Below are positions 14,901-27,900 of a DNA stretch of 64,000 bases, in pieces; the stretch's first letter is position 1; each line of letters begins with the position of its first letter. A program made the translations under genes and the position numbers. A model generated the notes under the pieces. That model was given only the letters and a program-made list of their open reading frames with translations, was not told the DNA's origin and did no database searches. Source of the stretch: Mansonella perstans (lineage: Eukaryota; Nematoda; Chromadorea; Rhabditida; Onchocercidae). The DNA lies in NCBI GenBank assembly GCA_037074765.1, contig JBAMDO010000050.1, positions 1-64,000 of the forward strand, written 5' to 3'.

Positions 14901-17900
14901 TTTTACCGATGATTCGTCATCCAAATCATACACAATAACATGACCGGCACGACCACCTACTACCAACTGTCCGCTGGTCACATCGAAATACACTTTCTGT
15001 ATGGCCAGACGTGGATCATCACAAAATGGATCATACGTTCCAACCTTAAAATTAATTGCGATTGGATTGATTACACATTTCGTATCACTCTAATGTGACA
15101 CAAAAAATAACCTTGCGAAAAGGAGGCCAATCAATAGTTTCACTGGAGTCATCATCAGACGTTCCGTTACTGGAAATTTTAACTGAACTATCTGAAAATT
15201 CTGCACTCCACATTCTTGTATTATTTCTGAATACCAACTTTAACAAGATAGCATTTTAAAAAAATGACTTTTCGAATAAATTATGATATAACAGATTTTG
15301 TAGCGAGTAAAACGCACACAATTTTCAAAAATTACAGTTGCTATTTATATGTTTACTTTGAAGATCTCTAGACCCAGTGAAGACGAATATAGAAAATAAC
15401 TAACTTTCAGATTCACACTCTGTTTTATCAGCCTCAGTATCTATTGAAAAGCAGCCTTCAAATTCTTTCGCTGTATTGATTTTTAACAAATAACGCAAAC
15501 TAACAGAACCGGTTGACCAGAATTTCACAGTACCGTCTTCGTGCCTTCAAAAAATATATCATCATAACATTTTAATCATTTGTCATTCTTGCTGAAAATT
15601 TTTACCTGGATGGCAATCAATTTAAATTAGAAACCGAATAGAAAGATATAAATGTGAAAAAATAGGAACATAAATCCTACCAATAAATAAAAGAAATTCA
15701 TTAGTTATCACAGAAAACTTGCCCTGTAATTAACAGTTGTCGCTTTTCTGCGTTGGTAGCAGCACAAGGAGCAGGTGTCTGAGCATCACCACCACCATGA
15801 ACAGGCCATTTACATTTGGATGACAATTTATTTTGGGCTTCACTGGCCTTAATCAGTCCCTATAACATATCCTTAAAATACTGGTTGAAATGTTTCTGAG
15901 ATCATAAATCCTATCTGAGATAAACAACATATTAGATAGAAAAAACCAGAATAATTTACCTTCCATACATGCTCTTCAATATTAGAACAGTGTATAACAC
16001 ATGTGATCTGAGATGAATGAATCGGTTGTAAATATGGTAATTTAAGCAGCGGCCAGTTCCCATCGGTCAAATCGATACACACGAGTTCCTGCTCACAAAG
16101 TACCATTAGTGCCATGCAGTTTTTGTAATCCGCATCTACAAATGAAAAATGGCATCATTATTGCTGTTACAACATAATATTAGTTGTTACTTCACTGCTA
16201 ATACATTTTTATAACCATATGTTAATCAAGGAAAATTAAAGAACCTTCCATGACTAAAATGTGAAGAACTGGAAAGAACATTCTTTTTTGGAAATCATGG
16301 CGCAGGATCACAGAATAATTTCCTCTAAGGATTATAAAATATTGTAAATAGTCATAATTGAAAGAATGCATAAAAACTGTAGTCATTGTTAAGCATTTGA
16401 ATAACTAAACCACTTAACTAAGAAACTGACAATCATCCATGCCTGAGAAAATTAATATTGATAAAAATTCGCCATGCAACATAAGTAGTGAGAATAAAGA
16501 CCCACAATATATTTCGCTTGGTTAGTGAATTGGAAAGTCTGGAACTCAAACATTAAGCAAATAGGAATAATATACATTATACATTACATTTCTGACTTTG
16601 TAGTGACGGCACAACAATGAAGTCAACAACTGCGCTGCCAAAGTCGAATACAACCATTTTACCCTCTCTCATTGCTGTTAACGTGTATCGATCACCATAG
16701 GAAGCACGCGGCATTCCCCCGGTGAATAGCTTAATTGGTGACGGGTAACTAAACAGCAATACATATTCGATAGGTTTAATGATAATGCTATCTGCTAAAT
16801 TATTCGTATTTAAGCCTTGATCTCAATGCGAAAAAAAATAATCGCAAAACAAATAAATGTAAGCAAAAAATCAAGTTAAAGGCGCCTACTTCCTTAGAAT
16901 ACCACAACGTTGAGAGCAACACACATATTTCAGAGAAAAGGAATAATAGAAACAAAATCCCCATTACCAAACATTGAGCTATATATCTCTTCAATAAGTC
17001 ACGAAACGGATATTCAGAAGGAAACTAAATTATCCGCATGACGTATCGAAATTTCAGTTTTCATTTACGACATATAGAAATTTATTTAGCTTGCAAAGAT
17101 TTTTTTATTTAAAACACTTTTAAGCTGGTATTTCGGCACCCTTAACTTATTACAGAAAACATAAAAAATCTAAATTTCTATATCTACAGATTTATACTGG
17201 AAAATATTAAAGCTTGAAATTTCAATACATCATTCTCAATTATTACGATCTTACTGCGGTATTCAAATTTACGCTGTAAATCAACAAAATATTCTTAAAC
17301 TTATCAAAGAGCAACCCTCGATGTTTTTGCAATAATTAAGAAAACGGTAAGGCATTTTTAAACATAGAATATGCCTCATATTACACCTGGATGCGCAGAT
17401 CCATCGTACTTTGTCAATGGAAGTACATGGAAATGGGCCAAAGGGTATGACAGATAGTTCTATAGGTTCCACACATTCAATCTTCCATGTATCTAACGAG
17501 CCATCACTATGAGAACAAATGAAATATTCGCCATCAACATGCCACGCTAAACTCTGAAAGAGCGTAAATTAAGAAATTTTAAAAGTTAAAATTGTTGTAA
17601 CAACTTCAAAGTGTGAACAACAAGGACAGGCCAATAATCGGAAGAATAAAAAGCATTTTTTTCCAATACTAGCAACAGAACAATTAAAACTATGTTTGTT
17701 TTCAGTCTGAATGTTGATGAGTAATATCAAAATTTGCCTGAAATAAAACAAATATCTCAATTTACCGACTGAATAATGGTTGAAACTGACACCCGATTTA
17801 AATTCAGAAGCGAAAAAAAATTATTTGTATATGAACATTGTCAAAGCACCGTTCAACTGCATGTTTGAAGCTCAAGACAAAACCAAAAAGTAATAAAAAT

Positions 17901-20900
17901 AAATGGCATACAGTAATTGTTTGCTGAACAGTCCAATGATGCAGCACCTCGTTGTTTAGCAAATTATAATGAACAATGAAATGATTGTTGAACACAATCA
18001 GGACTTGATTAGCATCAGTCGGATTCACCATAATTTGATTAGCCGATCTTCCAACATCTTTTGAAAGGTTGATGCTGAATGTATGATGATTGTAAAAAGT
18101 GTATTGAAAGATATTGCACTTCAAAAATCTTAAAATTGACTCTGAAGCTAAAAAACACTGTTCGAAATAACAACTTTCAACCTTCTCACAATTGTCTCCT
18201 CAAAAAGTAATACTTCGGAGAATTCTAGCGAAGCAGCGTACAATCCAAATATATTACCCGTGATAGTACCAATGAATAGCCGGGCATTCCTAGGGTCATG
18301 CACATTTTGCATTTCACAGCATGTTATCCGTTTCAACCTAAAAACATAATGATAACGAGCCGAAAGAAGACCATTATAAATTGTCGAAAATTTTTTGCTA
18401 TTCGCAAGATGTGTCATTCAAAGATCAATGCCTTGGTTTTTTTTTGATATTGCTCAAGATCAATGTATTGTCCGAGAAAATTTTCTGGATTTCTTTCCCG
18501 GAATTTTATCAATGAAAAGAGTCTATGTTCATCGTGGTTGTAGTAACTACCTGTCCTCAGTAGTAGCAGTGGTACGCTCAATTATGTCACCAGTAATCTG
18601 GAATTTATGAAAAGACTGATCAGAGCAAAGTACAATAAGAGATCCCAGCCCTGCAGCAAAGTACATATGAGCAATTGGGGTATTTCGAGGTGTCGTTGAA
18701 CTCCATTCCACGTTTTCTGCTCCAAATCTATAATTAAGCTATTTTAATAAAATATGGGAATCAAAAAGTTCGAAACTATCAACTTACATTTTTTCTGTTT
18801 GGAAAGGGAAAAACACATTGCGATAACTCCCTCCTTAACGGCTTGCTATTATGATCCCAAATTTTTTCAAGATTATGAACGGTGAATAACCTATATATCG
18901 AAGGTTCTAAATAGGGAACTTCTTGACAACAATCTAAATCACTGGTCGCATGAGTGCAGAATAATTTATAAAGTCAAATGAAAAGTATAAAAAATCGTTC
19001 ATAAAATTATCGAATTTCACTATCGAAAACAATAAAATTTTCAAAATTCTTGGGATAGTTTAATTTCTTGAAAAAACAAAAAAGATTACGGGATTTTGCA
19101 TTCATCAACATGCGGCACTGTCCTACAAAAAGAATTAGTACTGGCTGATTAAGAGTGGAAAACATATTATTGACCAAATAATTTCACTTCTCTCGATGTA
19201 CAAGTGATTTATTCTTGTTCTTTTGAGAATTGTTACCCCGACGATAGTTATGAAGCTAATAAGCTTTGAAAGCAAAAAATAGAGGCAAAGGTGCAGAGAA
19301 GAACTGCACATTTCGAATTACTGACCAATACTTCACTTTCTTTGACAAGTGATTTATACGATTATAGAGAGAATAAGAGAAAATGAAGATTTAAAAGATA
19401 TTTAGCTTAATTGCAGGAGAATAATCCAGCTCATTAGGTACTTTTGCAATTAAAAAATGCCCTATTTGTTTCTACCAAATTGCCACCAATATTGCTAAAT
19501 GATGAATACAAAAACGACGAGAGTTGAAAAGGCATATATTCATGTGGTCGAGAAGTAGCCTGCCAACACGAACTGTGCATCTTTATGATATTTATCGTAC
19601 AGTTTTTCAAGCATACTTGAATACGCTTTGAGGTAAGTTTAAAGTAAAATACGGATCAGTGGAAAATGACATAGAATGGTTGCTTCTGTTGACAGTATTA
19701 CAATCATCAAGAATGACTCTGACAAAGTGCAGCAAACTCTGGTTGAGACTACATGCCAAGTATATCAGTTACTTTCGAGAATTGTGGCCACATGAAATAT
19801 ACTGTGTGGAATAATTAAAATATTTCGACAAAAGACTGATGTTTGAAATTTAAGCTGAGTGAAAAAGGAAAAAGCAATTGGAAAATGACGAAATTAGTGA
19901 TGGAATATAAGTCTTAGAACATAATAATGAAATACAGATTATGCAATATGAATGATGAGCAATTTAAAGCCTAATTCCACTGCTTTATAATTTTTGCTGT
20001 TTACATGGCTTCAACTGATTCCTCTATTTTTCGCAATTAATTTAAATATCCAACACTGAGGAAAATAGTAACACCTTTCAGTCGTCAAACCAACTGTTTG
20101 AAAGTTGCAATAACGTCCCAAAACTATGTACATAAAAATGCATCGATATTCATATTTTCATACACTTTTTGCAATTATAAAGCTAAGAAGATACAATACC
20201 TAATTAGGTGTGCTAACATATGGCACCACAGACTAAGATGTCAAAAATTAATATGTCTTCCATCATGAAAAGCCAATTATAAGTTTCTGAAGTAGAGAAT
20301 GCCATTATGTTTAATCCCTTCTTGTGCTTTTCTGTTTCTGATGGGTGTCTGACATTGTTTAATGTGCATATGTGCGCATATATGGCAATAGAAAATTCCT
20401 CCAAATGAATCGACGATTTTTTTTTTGTTTGATTTAAAACTCATCGGAAATTTTTGTTTTTTAGCAATACAAAGTAACCATATAATCGATGAGGATATGG
20501 TCAAACTTACATTCGAACTTGTCCATCACTGGTACCAACCGCCATAAGACCCAATATGTAATCGTACGCCAAAGATGATACCAACTGGGGGAATCCATGT
20601 CGCAAACTCTGTAAGTTTTCGTTTTCTTTCAAATGTCATAAAAATCCATTATGGCATATACTATACTGATCATCTCTTTTTCTATCAGATGAGAAATAGA
20701 AAGGAAATTTCTAGTGCTATACGCACTTATTGAAAAATTATCGTCTGTATCAAAAAAAAAAAAAAAAAAAACAATTGGCATATACATAACAAACCCTCTA
20801 TAAGAAAGCGAGAAGCATAAATTCTATTTACTTTAAATTCATATGAACAGTTTCTGAAACTTACTGAATTAAAACGAATAAGGAAAGAGTCATATAAATG

Positions 20901-21078
20901 GAAACAACTTTAAAAAAGACTGACCAGCATCGAACTTATAATAAAAAAAGTGGGAGATAAATGACAGAAAGAAATAACCAGAGAGATCACTAACAGGAGT
21001 ATATTTAAAAAAGTCGTGGATATCGGCGTTCCTGAAATCCCCGGCAGGATGAATGTGACTCCGGAGAAAACGCAGCAT
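11919..21078 (-). CDS. lgl-1: Lethal(2) giant larvae homologue, WD40 polarity protein
   Basis: Twenty-one exons on the minus strand: 20995-21078, 20511-20608, 18551-18727, 18182-18337, 17912-18074, 17387-17553, 16588-16748, 15960-16135, 15723-15859, 15405-15544, 15112-15191, 14907-15044, 14673-14821, 14293-14447, 13875-13963, 13631-13735/6, 13426-13530, 13150-13292, 12903-13077, 12458-12531 (end uncertain), 11919-12125. Phases join throughout, giving about 959 residues, normal for the family. Landmarks shared with LLGL1/2 are HGFPQ and IGT-type WD repeats at the N terminus, PFGPFPC, GGMPRASYGDRY, ITGHEDGTVKFW, WPPFRK and, near the C terminus, DVEGIAS. Around residue 675 is SRFKSMKKSIRQSFRRK, the aPKC-phosphorylated hinge with its three serines, which separates Lgl from tomosyn. 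Lgl is a cortical protein opposing the PAR/aPKC complex. The intron at 15545-15722 uses a GC donor. Exons 16 and 20 have the least certain ends. Confidence 0.95.
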
Positions 21079-22230
21079 TGACTATTGCATTTGAACTGCA
21101 ACAATTGTTTTCAAAATTTGCGGTAAATCCGAAATACTGCAAAATTAACTATCATGTCGCAAAATACTCCCTGAATGAGGAGAATACTATTAAATCATAT
21201 TATTGCCTCTGGGCAAATAAGGCTTAAAAAAATCGAATTTAAGCAGTTAGAACAAGATCAGAATAATCAACTTAATAAATTCATATATTTAAAAATAGAA
21301 AATTAAATTGAAATCACTGAAAAAAGAAACAGACACTATTGAATTAATCAGACAAACTACAGAGTTTTCCGGTAGCCAAGTTATATAAATAACACTTATG
21401 TGAAAGGGAAATTATTGGAAAAGTGTTGTAAATACTACTTCCTGCAATAGGTCCTCCTCCACTGACTTCTCTATCGGTCAATATCGGTTGCTAAAGCAAA
21501 CTTTCCACAATTAATTTTTCACTAGGGAGCATCAAAGTCTTTGACAAGAATATAACAACGAAAATAATTTTCACATAATCACATAAATAAAATCTTTCGA
21601 AAGTTTTACTTTCCACAGAACAAACAACATATATTCTATCCTCTATTATAATATCAAACAATACTTGTTTCTTTTTTCTAAACAATGATCAATATTAAAA
21701 GTTAATAATTGTATATATTATAAATATAATAGGTTAATGTATAATATTCTTAAAGTAATTTTAAATAATTCTATTATAATCAAAAATAGTGAAAAAAAAA
21801 AAAAGAAAAATGAATTTAAAATGAAGAAGATAAAACAAATTCATAGCATAGAAAGATTATTTGTCGATCATATAAATGCAAAAATATGATGAAATCTTGA
21901 CTAAAAAAAAAAACTTTCTCCATCTTCTTTAATATATTTTTGTAATTGAATCTCTTTCGGTAAATATCAAAAAAAAAAAAAAAAATTCAAATAAATATAA
22001 AAAATTCGAAAAAAAAAAATTCCTCATTTTTTGTTATATGAATAGGTAGAAAAATGAAAAGATGGTGAAATAAAAATGACTTTGTCCTTTTCCTACGTCT
22101 ATTCATTGCATCGACAAATTCTGCATTTGAAGTGTATCATCAACGACAAATACTCTCTCTCTCCATATATATATCGCACTTCAAATGAAATCGATTGTGT
22201 CATTTTGCCAAACTAATCATTGAAACATAT

Positions 22231-22260
22231 GACCTGACCTGACCTGACCTGACCTGACCC
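22231..22260. repeat. GACCT pentanucleotide microsatellite
   Basis: Six tandem GACCT units (the last imperfect), followed by decaying variants to about 22280. The composition contrasts sharply with the AT-rich surroundings. Confidence 0.9.
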
Positions 22261-22597
22261 GATCTGATCCGACTTGATCGGTACTTAAAACTACTCTATT
22301 TTAGTCCACTAGCATGTATCAATCAATCAATGTCTTTTCTATCTACTTTACCTATTAATTGAAAAATAATTTATGAATCTTTATAGTGAAATTTAATGCA
22401 ATGAAATGAAAGCTTTGCTATTTCTTTGACAATTAAAATAAAAGAGATCAAATGAAATGAAATGAAGTAAGTGTACAGAGAAAATGAGTAATAAACAATT
22501 TTTCAAAGTATACCTTTTCAAAAAAAAAAAGTTATATAAGGATATCGATTGATTAACATACTATAACATTGCATGAATTTTTATTGTTGAATTATAT

Positions 22598-22640
22598 GAA
22601 GAGAGAGAGAGAGAGAGAGAGAGAAAAAGAGAAAGAGAGA
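22598..22640. repeat. GA dinucleotide microsatellite
   Basis: A pure GA run of about 25 bp that continues as interrupted GA/AAAGA to 22640. Confidence 0.9.
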
Positions 22641-23395
22641 AGACAGTCTTTGATTATGTTGGTTTTGGAACATAGCCATAGTTGGCTTATAGTATCATCA
22701 TCAATAAAAAAAAAAAAAGTTTGATTAACATACTTATAACGTATATTGAATGAGATAATTAATTTCCATTTATTAAATTTGAACAAAAATTAGCAAATTT
22801 CAAACAATTTCAATAATTAGCAAAATTTATTAATTATATTAGAATTTTTCAAGGATGAAATCAATTTCTTACCATAATATGCATTTTAAGCGTTGATATT
22901 TCAATTATTAAAATCAAGTAAATAAACTTGGCAAGATTCAAGAATAGAAGAATGATAAATGATGAGAAGAATAATAATTTAAAAAATTAAATTATTGAAA
23001 TTTTATAATTTAAAAAGAATGAATGAATAGTGGTACAACAGTATTTTTAAAATATAGCATTCGAATGGACATAATTAAAACAGTTAAATATATTTTCATC
23101 ACAATTGATGTACAATGAATTAGTGCAATCAATACTGATAAATGTTAGCAAAATTAGCAGTAGAAGAAACAGTATTGAATCCTGGAGAACAATATTAATA
23201 ATTTTATCCAATTAAAAATCACAGTGATAAAATATTACTAAAAGTTAAAAATTTCTTTGCGAGAAATTTTTTCACTTTTCAATATTAAAATTGATCAAAT
23301 CAAACATAAACATCCGTGAATTGATTTCTTTTCTATGCTTATTGATTTCTAGACATTTAATACACTTTCATCACGATGATATATAATGGAAACGA

Positions 23396-23430
23396 ATAAC
23401 AACAACAACAACAATAACAACAACAACAGA
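23396..23430. repeat. AAC trinucleotide microsatellite
   Basis: About eleven AAC triplets with a single ATA-type interruption. Confidence 0.85.
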
Positions 23431-24967
23431 TAGCGATATAAAAGGAACATAAAAAGGTCAACAGGTGCTCTTCTTCGATTTTTCACCGTTGAGATAATAA
23501 TCACTGAGTTAGTTTGTTGGAACAAAAACAATAAATAAAAACAAACACTAATAATGTATGTTGGAGCAGCGCAGCTACAGCAATTAGTCGTCCGCGCAAA
23601 CATAACAATAAAAAGTCATCGGTTGACCGCTAAATACCGCGGATAGGGCCGAAATAGGGTTGTCGAGTAAAAGGTAATTTTAATTTTGCAATTTAATTTT
23701 GCTATTGCAAAAAATTACTGGGAAAAATTTACATTTTTAAAATTTATAGATGTATTTATGTATGTTTATGTTAGATGTTATAATATTAGTGTCTAAAATC
23801 ACTAAATTTATCATTATTAGATGAGATTTTGAGTAACTATAGAAGTACCTTATTACATATAACTTATTTCTATCTTAATAACTTCCATCATCCAAGTATG
23901 CACATAAATGACGCATTGAGTTCATTAAACTAAATTTTCAGAATGACAATTTCCAATGCTAGCAGGTAATGCGAGATAAAATGACTGGGTAACTAGATCT
24001 TCGTAGTAGTGTTGAAAAATTGATTCGATTTTCTTGTTGATGTGTCATAGGAGGAGGAAGACTGTGTTGGGTTCAATTCATCAAATGCATTTATTATCAA
24101 ACATTGAAAAATTGTCTTAGACATTTCTCTGTGTAACTAATTTTTCTTTGTGATTATTTAACAATTTAGAAAGTTTGAGATGATTGACTGAATTGAGGCA
24201 CGCAAACTGCAGTCATTTTTTTTTTTTGTTAATGGGCCTTGTTTATTTCGATTTCCCCTTCTTCAATGCATCATCCTTTACACTTTTATTATCGTTAAGC
24301 CTTCTAACTTTTCATCATATTAGCGTGTTAATGCCATGTCATCTGTTCAATCATCACAGTGATAACAAAGTTGAGGTATTTTAAAAATTCGGATAGTTGC
24401 AGAACAGAGTAAATTATTCAATTTAATTTACTGCGAATTTTTGGTGACTTTAACATTGTCCAAAATACATTTGACTTATTTGTTGCACGCTAGAAACGTT
24501 GCGTGATATTATTATTGTTTCGAGTACTTGAGTAAACGTACACAAAAAGGTACAGTTCTGGGGTGATGAGAATTCTAAAAGATAAAGATAATTCTTTCTG
24601 GTTACTTTCTCGCTCTAGCCGTTTTTGTCTAAGATTTAAGGATCGGGTTTTTCTAGCGATTTATTTTTTTAAATTTTGGATAAACTCCACCGCCATATCA
24701 TCGGCAAATTATTTATGCATTAATAATCTTACTCTTTGTACCACATATCTGCATTTTTACCACTTAACGGTCATGTAGCATGAATTTTCCATTATTAATG
24801 TCGTAAGTCCAGAGTTGCAATGAAAATTTTATTTGAGCCATAATTAATTTTATAGCTATTTAGAGTGGAACAAATTTGAAATCAACAGCAAAAATTATTT
24901 TTTAAATAAAAAAAGGTATTAGGAAAATCAGTTCAAGAAAATCAATTCCATATCGAAATCTCCTGGG

Positions 24968-27900
24968 TTATTCGCTGTTCACTAGATTGCTCGCTGCTGG
25001 ATTAAAGAGGAAATGAGAAACGATAAGTGCGAACATTACCCCAGATGCTATGCCTGCAACAAATGCATTACTCAAAACGGTAATATTTGACATTCCTGTT
25101 GCATTCTAACAGTTTGTAAGTATAACAGAAAGAATATGAAGTATTCATGTAAAATTCCATTGATCTGGGGAACTTTGCACCTTTCTTATTCATGGTTCAA
25201 CCAGCAGCTGACGAGGCAGGGTATCGGTCCTTCAAAAGAGACCTGCTATACGAAAGAATTTCCACGTCTTATAGTTTACAATTTCTTGCTTAATACGCTT
25301 CACAGTTCCTTGCAGGGATCTTTTTTCGAAAGATCGGATTAAATAAGAAGAATACTACAGGTTTTCCTTCCCAATCATATAAATCCATAAATCAGCATAT
25401 TAATGAAATAAAAACAGAAACCTAAGATCACGAAGAATGCTGCAATCATGCCTGCAATTGGTGACTTGGATGATTCCACTGCCCTAAATGAAATAATTCA
25501 GGCTATGTTAAAGCAGTTCTGAAAACAATTAATATAACGCAGTAAGCACTACTGTTAGTAGAGTATATGAAAGACGAAGTTATGCTTACCTTGGAACATA
25601 CATCATTATTATGGAGCTGAAGTACCCGCTGGTGATAGACATGATGACGGCAAAAGTGATATAAATCTTACCTTGGAACATACATCATTATTATGGAGCT
25701 GAAGTACCCGCTGGTGATGGACATCATGATGGCAAAAGTGATATAAATCCATACGTTGTAGAACCATACATTCCAAGTTCGGGTTTCAGGACGGTAATTG
25801 CAGAATATGAACAGCGGAATGAATGCAATGCGTGCTATAACCGGGATAACCACCCACTTTGGTGATGGCTAAATCTTAATCATGTTTGTCTTCGAGCAGA
25901 AAATTCCGAACAAATAACTCAAAATCCTAAAGTTGTTATAGATATAACATACCCATTGAACAAAATTAGCCAAAAATGATCCAAGAGCAGCAAAAAGATT
26001 GAACAGCAGAAATGTTGTGACCGCGGTGAACAGCTTTTCTATAAATTTGGTAATTGAACATCAAAAGCACAGAATTCACTGTCTTAAACTTTAAACAAAA
26101 TTTATTTTATATAAGAACTTTTCCGACATGTCCCTAAAAAACTGAAGTGGTTAGGTCGTTTGGTGACAATGATGACACATCCACCCATGAAAAAATTCAT
26201 GAATTTAACCTAGTGATGGGAATGCAGCAAGCTAAGTACGTCTAATAATTCAAGAAAATTTAATTTTCACTACCACCCAATATGAAGTGGCTTACTCATG
26301 GAGGTTAATATGAATTATATGGGTCTTATACTTCTCAAATTCAAACTAGGCACCAGTTGTCCAATTTTTTCATCAAATTTTCTCCTAAGTTGGTTAAGGC
26401 TTTTAATGATTTCTATAATTCCCCATGACTAATTAACCACCGTAATTGTTTTGATTCTGTTTACCTGCCAAGAAATGAGGGAAGGTTGGGGTAAATGTAA
26501 AGAAGCACCTGGTATAAAGAAATCATATTTTCCACTTCTTGAGTAGTATTTGATTTCAACCATCATTACAGGAAACAATGTTAGTGTAACGAAAAACAGA
26601 CACCACACACTGAAACATTGAATCCAAATCTGAAAATATATTAATTCCGTAACAGCACACTACATAAATTTAGTTCCAAACATGTCAAGAGAATGAATCT
26701 GAGAGCTACTAAAAAACTGTTCGAGAGAATAACGAAGAATTCCAAAAAATAATTTATGCTCATCTTGGGTTAGCAAACATGGCTTATCAATTTCAATAAA
26801 AATTAAGTCTTATCTAGCTGGCTGATGTATGGTATTTTGGAATCAGTTTATTACTTAGTAAAAAGACAATTTCGAGGCCAACATCTGCGAATCACAAGAT
26901 GAAATTTTTACTACGTATTAAGTCTCAAATAGAGAAAAAGTTGTCCAGAATTTTCGAGACAAAAAGTAGTGCTTTCAGAAGTCGATACTATCGGGCGGAT
27001 ATGCACGCACTCATAGTTCCCCTGAATTTTTTTAAAATTGAAAGTAATATATACAAAAGTGAAGATATCAACCTTTCTGAAAACTTTGATGTACAACTTC
27101 AGTTTTGTCTTCAAAATCGTTTTTGATATGACCCCATTCATTTCAGTTCCATTCGTAACTGCTCCATCTACATTGCTGATCTTTTCTAACTGATGACTCT
27201 CTTCATTTCCGCTCTTATCACCGTGCTTTCCTGTTTTTTTCAAATAGTATTTGTAAAACTCCTGAAATCATGCTTTAAAATAATGTAATATTTTACCAGT
27301 TATTTTTAACTTATTTTCAACCTTTACCAACAGTGATAAGGCAAGATTGTATACATACAAGTTTTTGTAGTAAGAACATTGATCCAAAACAAGCAGACAC
27401 TGTCAACAAAGACATCAAGAAATAGAAGAAAGCCGCGATGGATACATCTTCTACTGCTGAAATATATCGATGGTCATTACAAAATCATTTCATAACGACG
27501 ATGATACCAGTGACAGTTTATTGGTACAGTCTACATGTTCAAATTTCTTGCGAATTGCTAAAAATGACTTTAAAATCTGTTTTTTTTTAAAAAAAAAAGT
27601 GTCGTGAATTTGCAAAAATTGGATTACACGGCAGGCTCTTCAGTGCAACTTCCAATATTATTTAAAACTGCTAGAAAAGAGTAAACAAGGTTTATTCCAT
27701 GAAGGTGCAGATGTTGGATGGGTTTGTGAAATGTGAATTCATATTTCTGTTTCGAAATGCCTAATTTTTTACTTTTGCTTTTTATATGTTTGTTGTTAGA
27801 GAATGCTACTTGTCAACATACAAAAGTAATACTCTGTACCTGATAATGAAAACAGGTGTCAAATCATGACATTTCGAAATTAAGCGCTTCTTTGTGCTGT

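Larger units (their letters stand above)
21079..24967. other. Low-complexity intergenic DNA
   Basis: The stretch between lgl-1 and the nucleoside transporter gene, both on the minus strand. It is extremely AT-rich, with many A/T runs and several microsatellites, annotated separately. It must contain the lgl-1 promoter and the transporter 3' UTR, but I see no recognisable gene or RNA. Confidence 0.6.

Noticed and set aside
18781..18960. Open minus-strand stretch between lgl-1 exons 2 and 3
   Set aside because: Exons 2 and 3 join perfectly without it (GQVR to IFGAE), so it is intronic.
11919..21078. Tomosyn (STXBP5) as an alternative identity
   Set aside because: The gene has the Lgl-specific aPKC hinge and GGMPRASYGD, and it lacks the C-terminal R-SNARE coiled coil of tomosyn.
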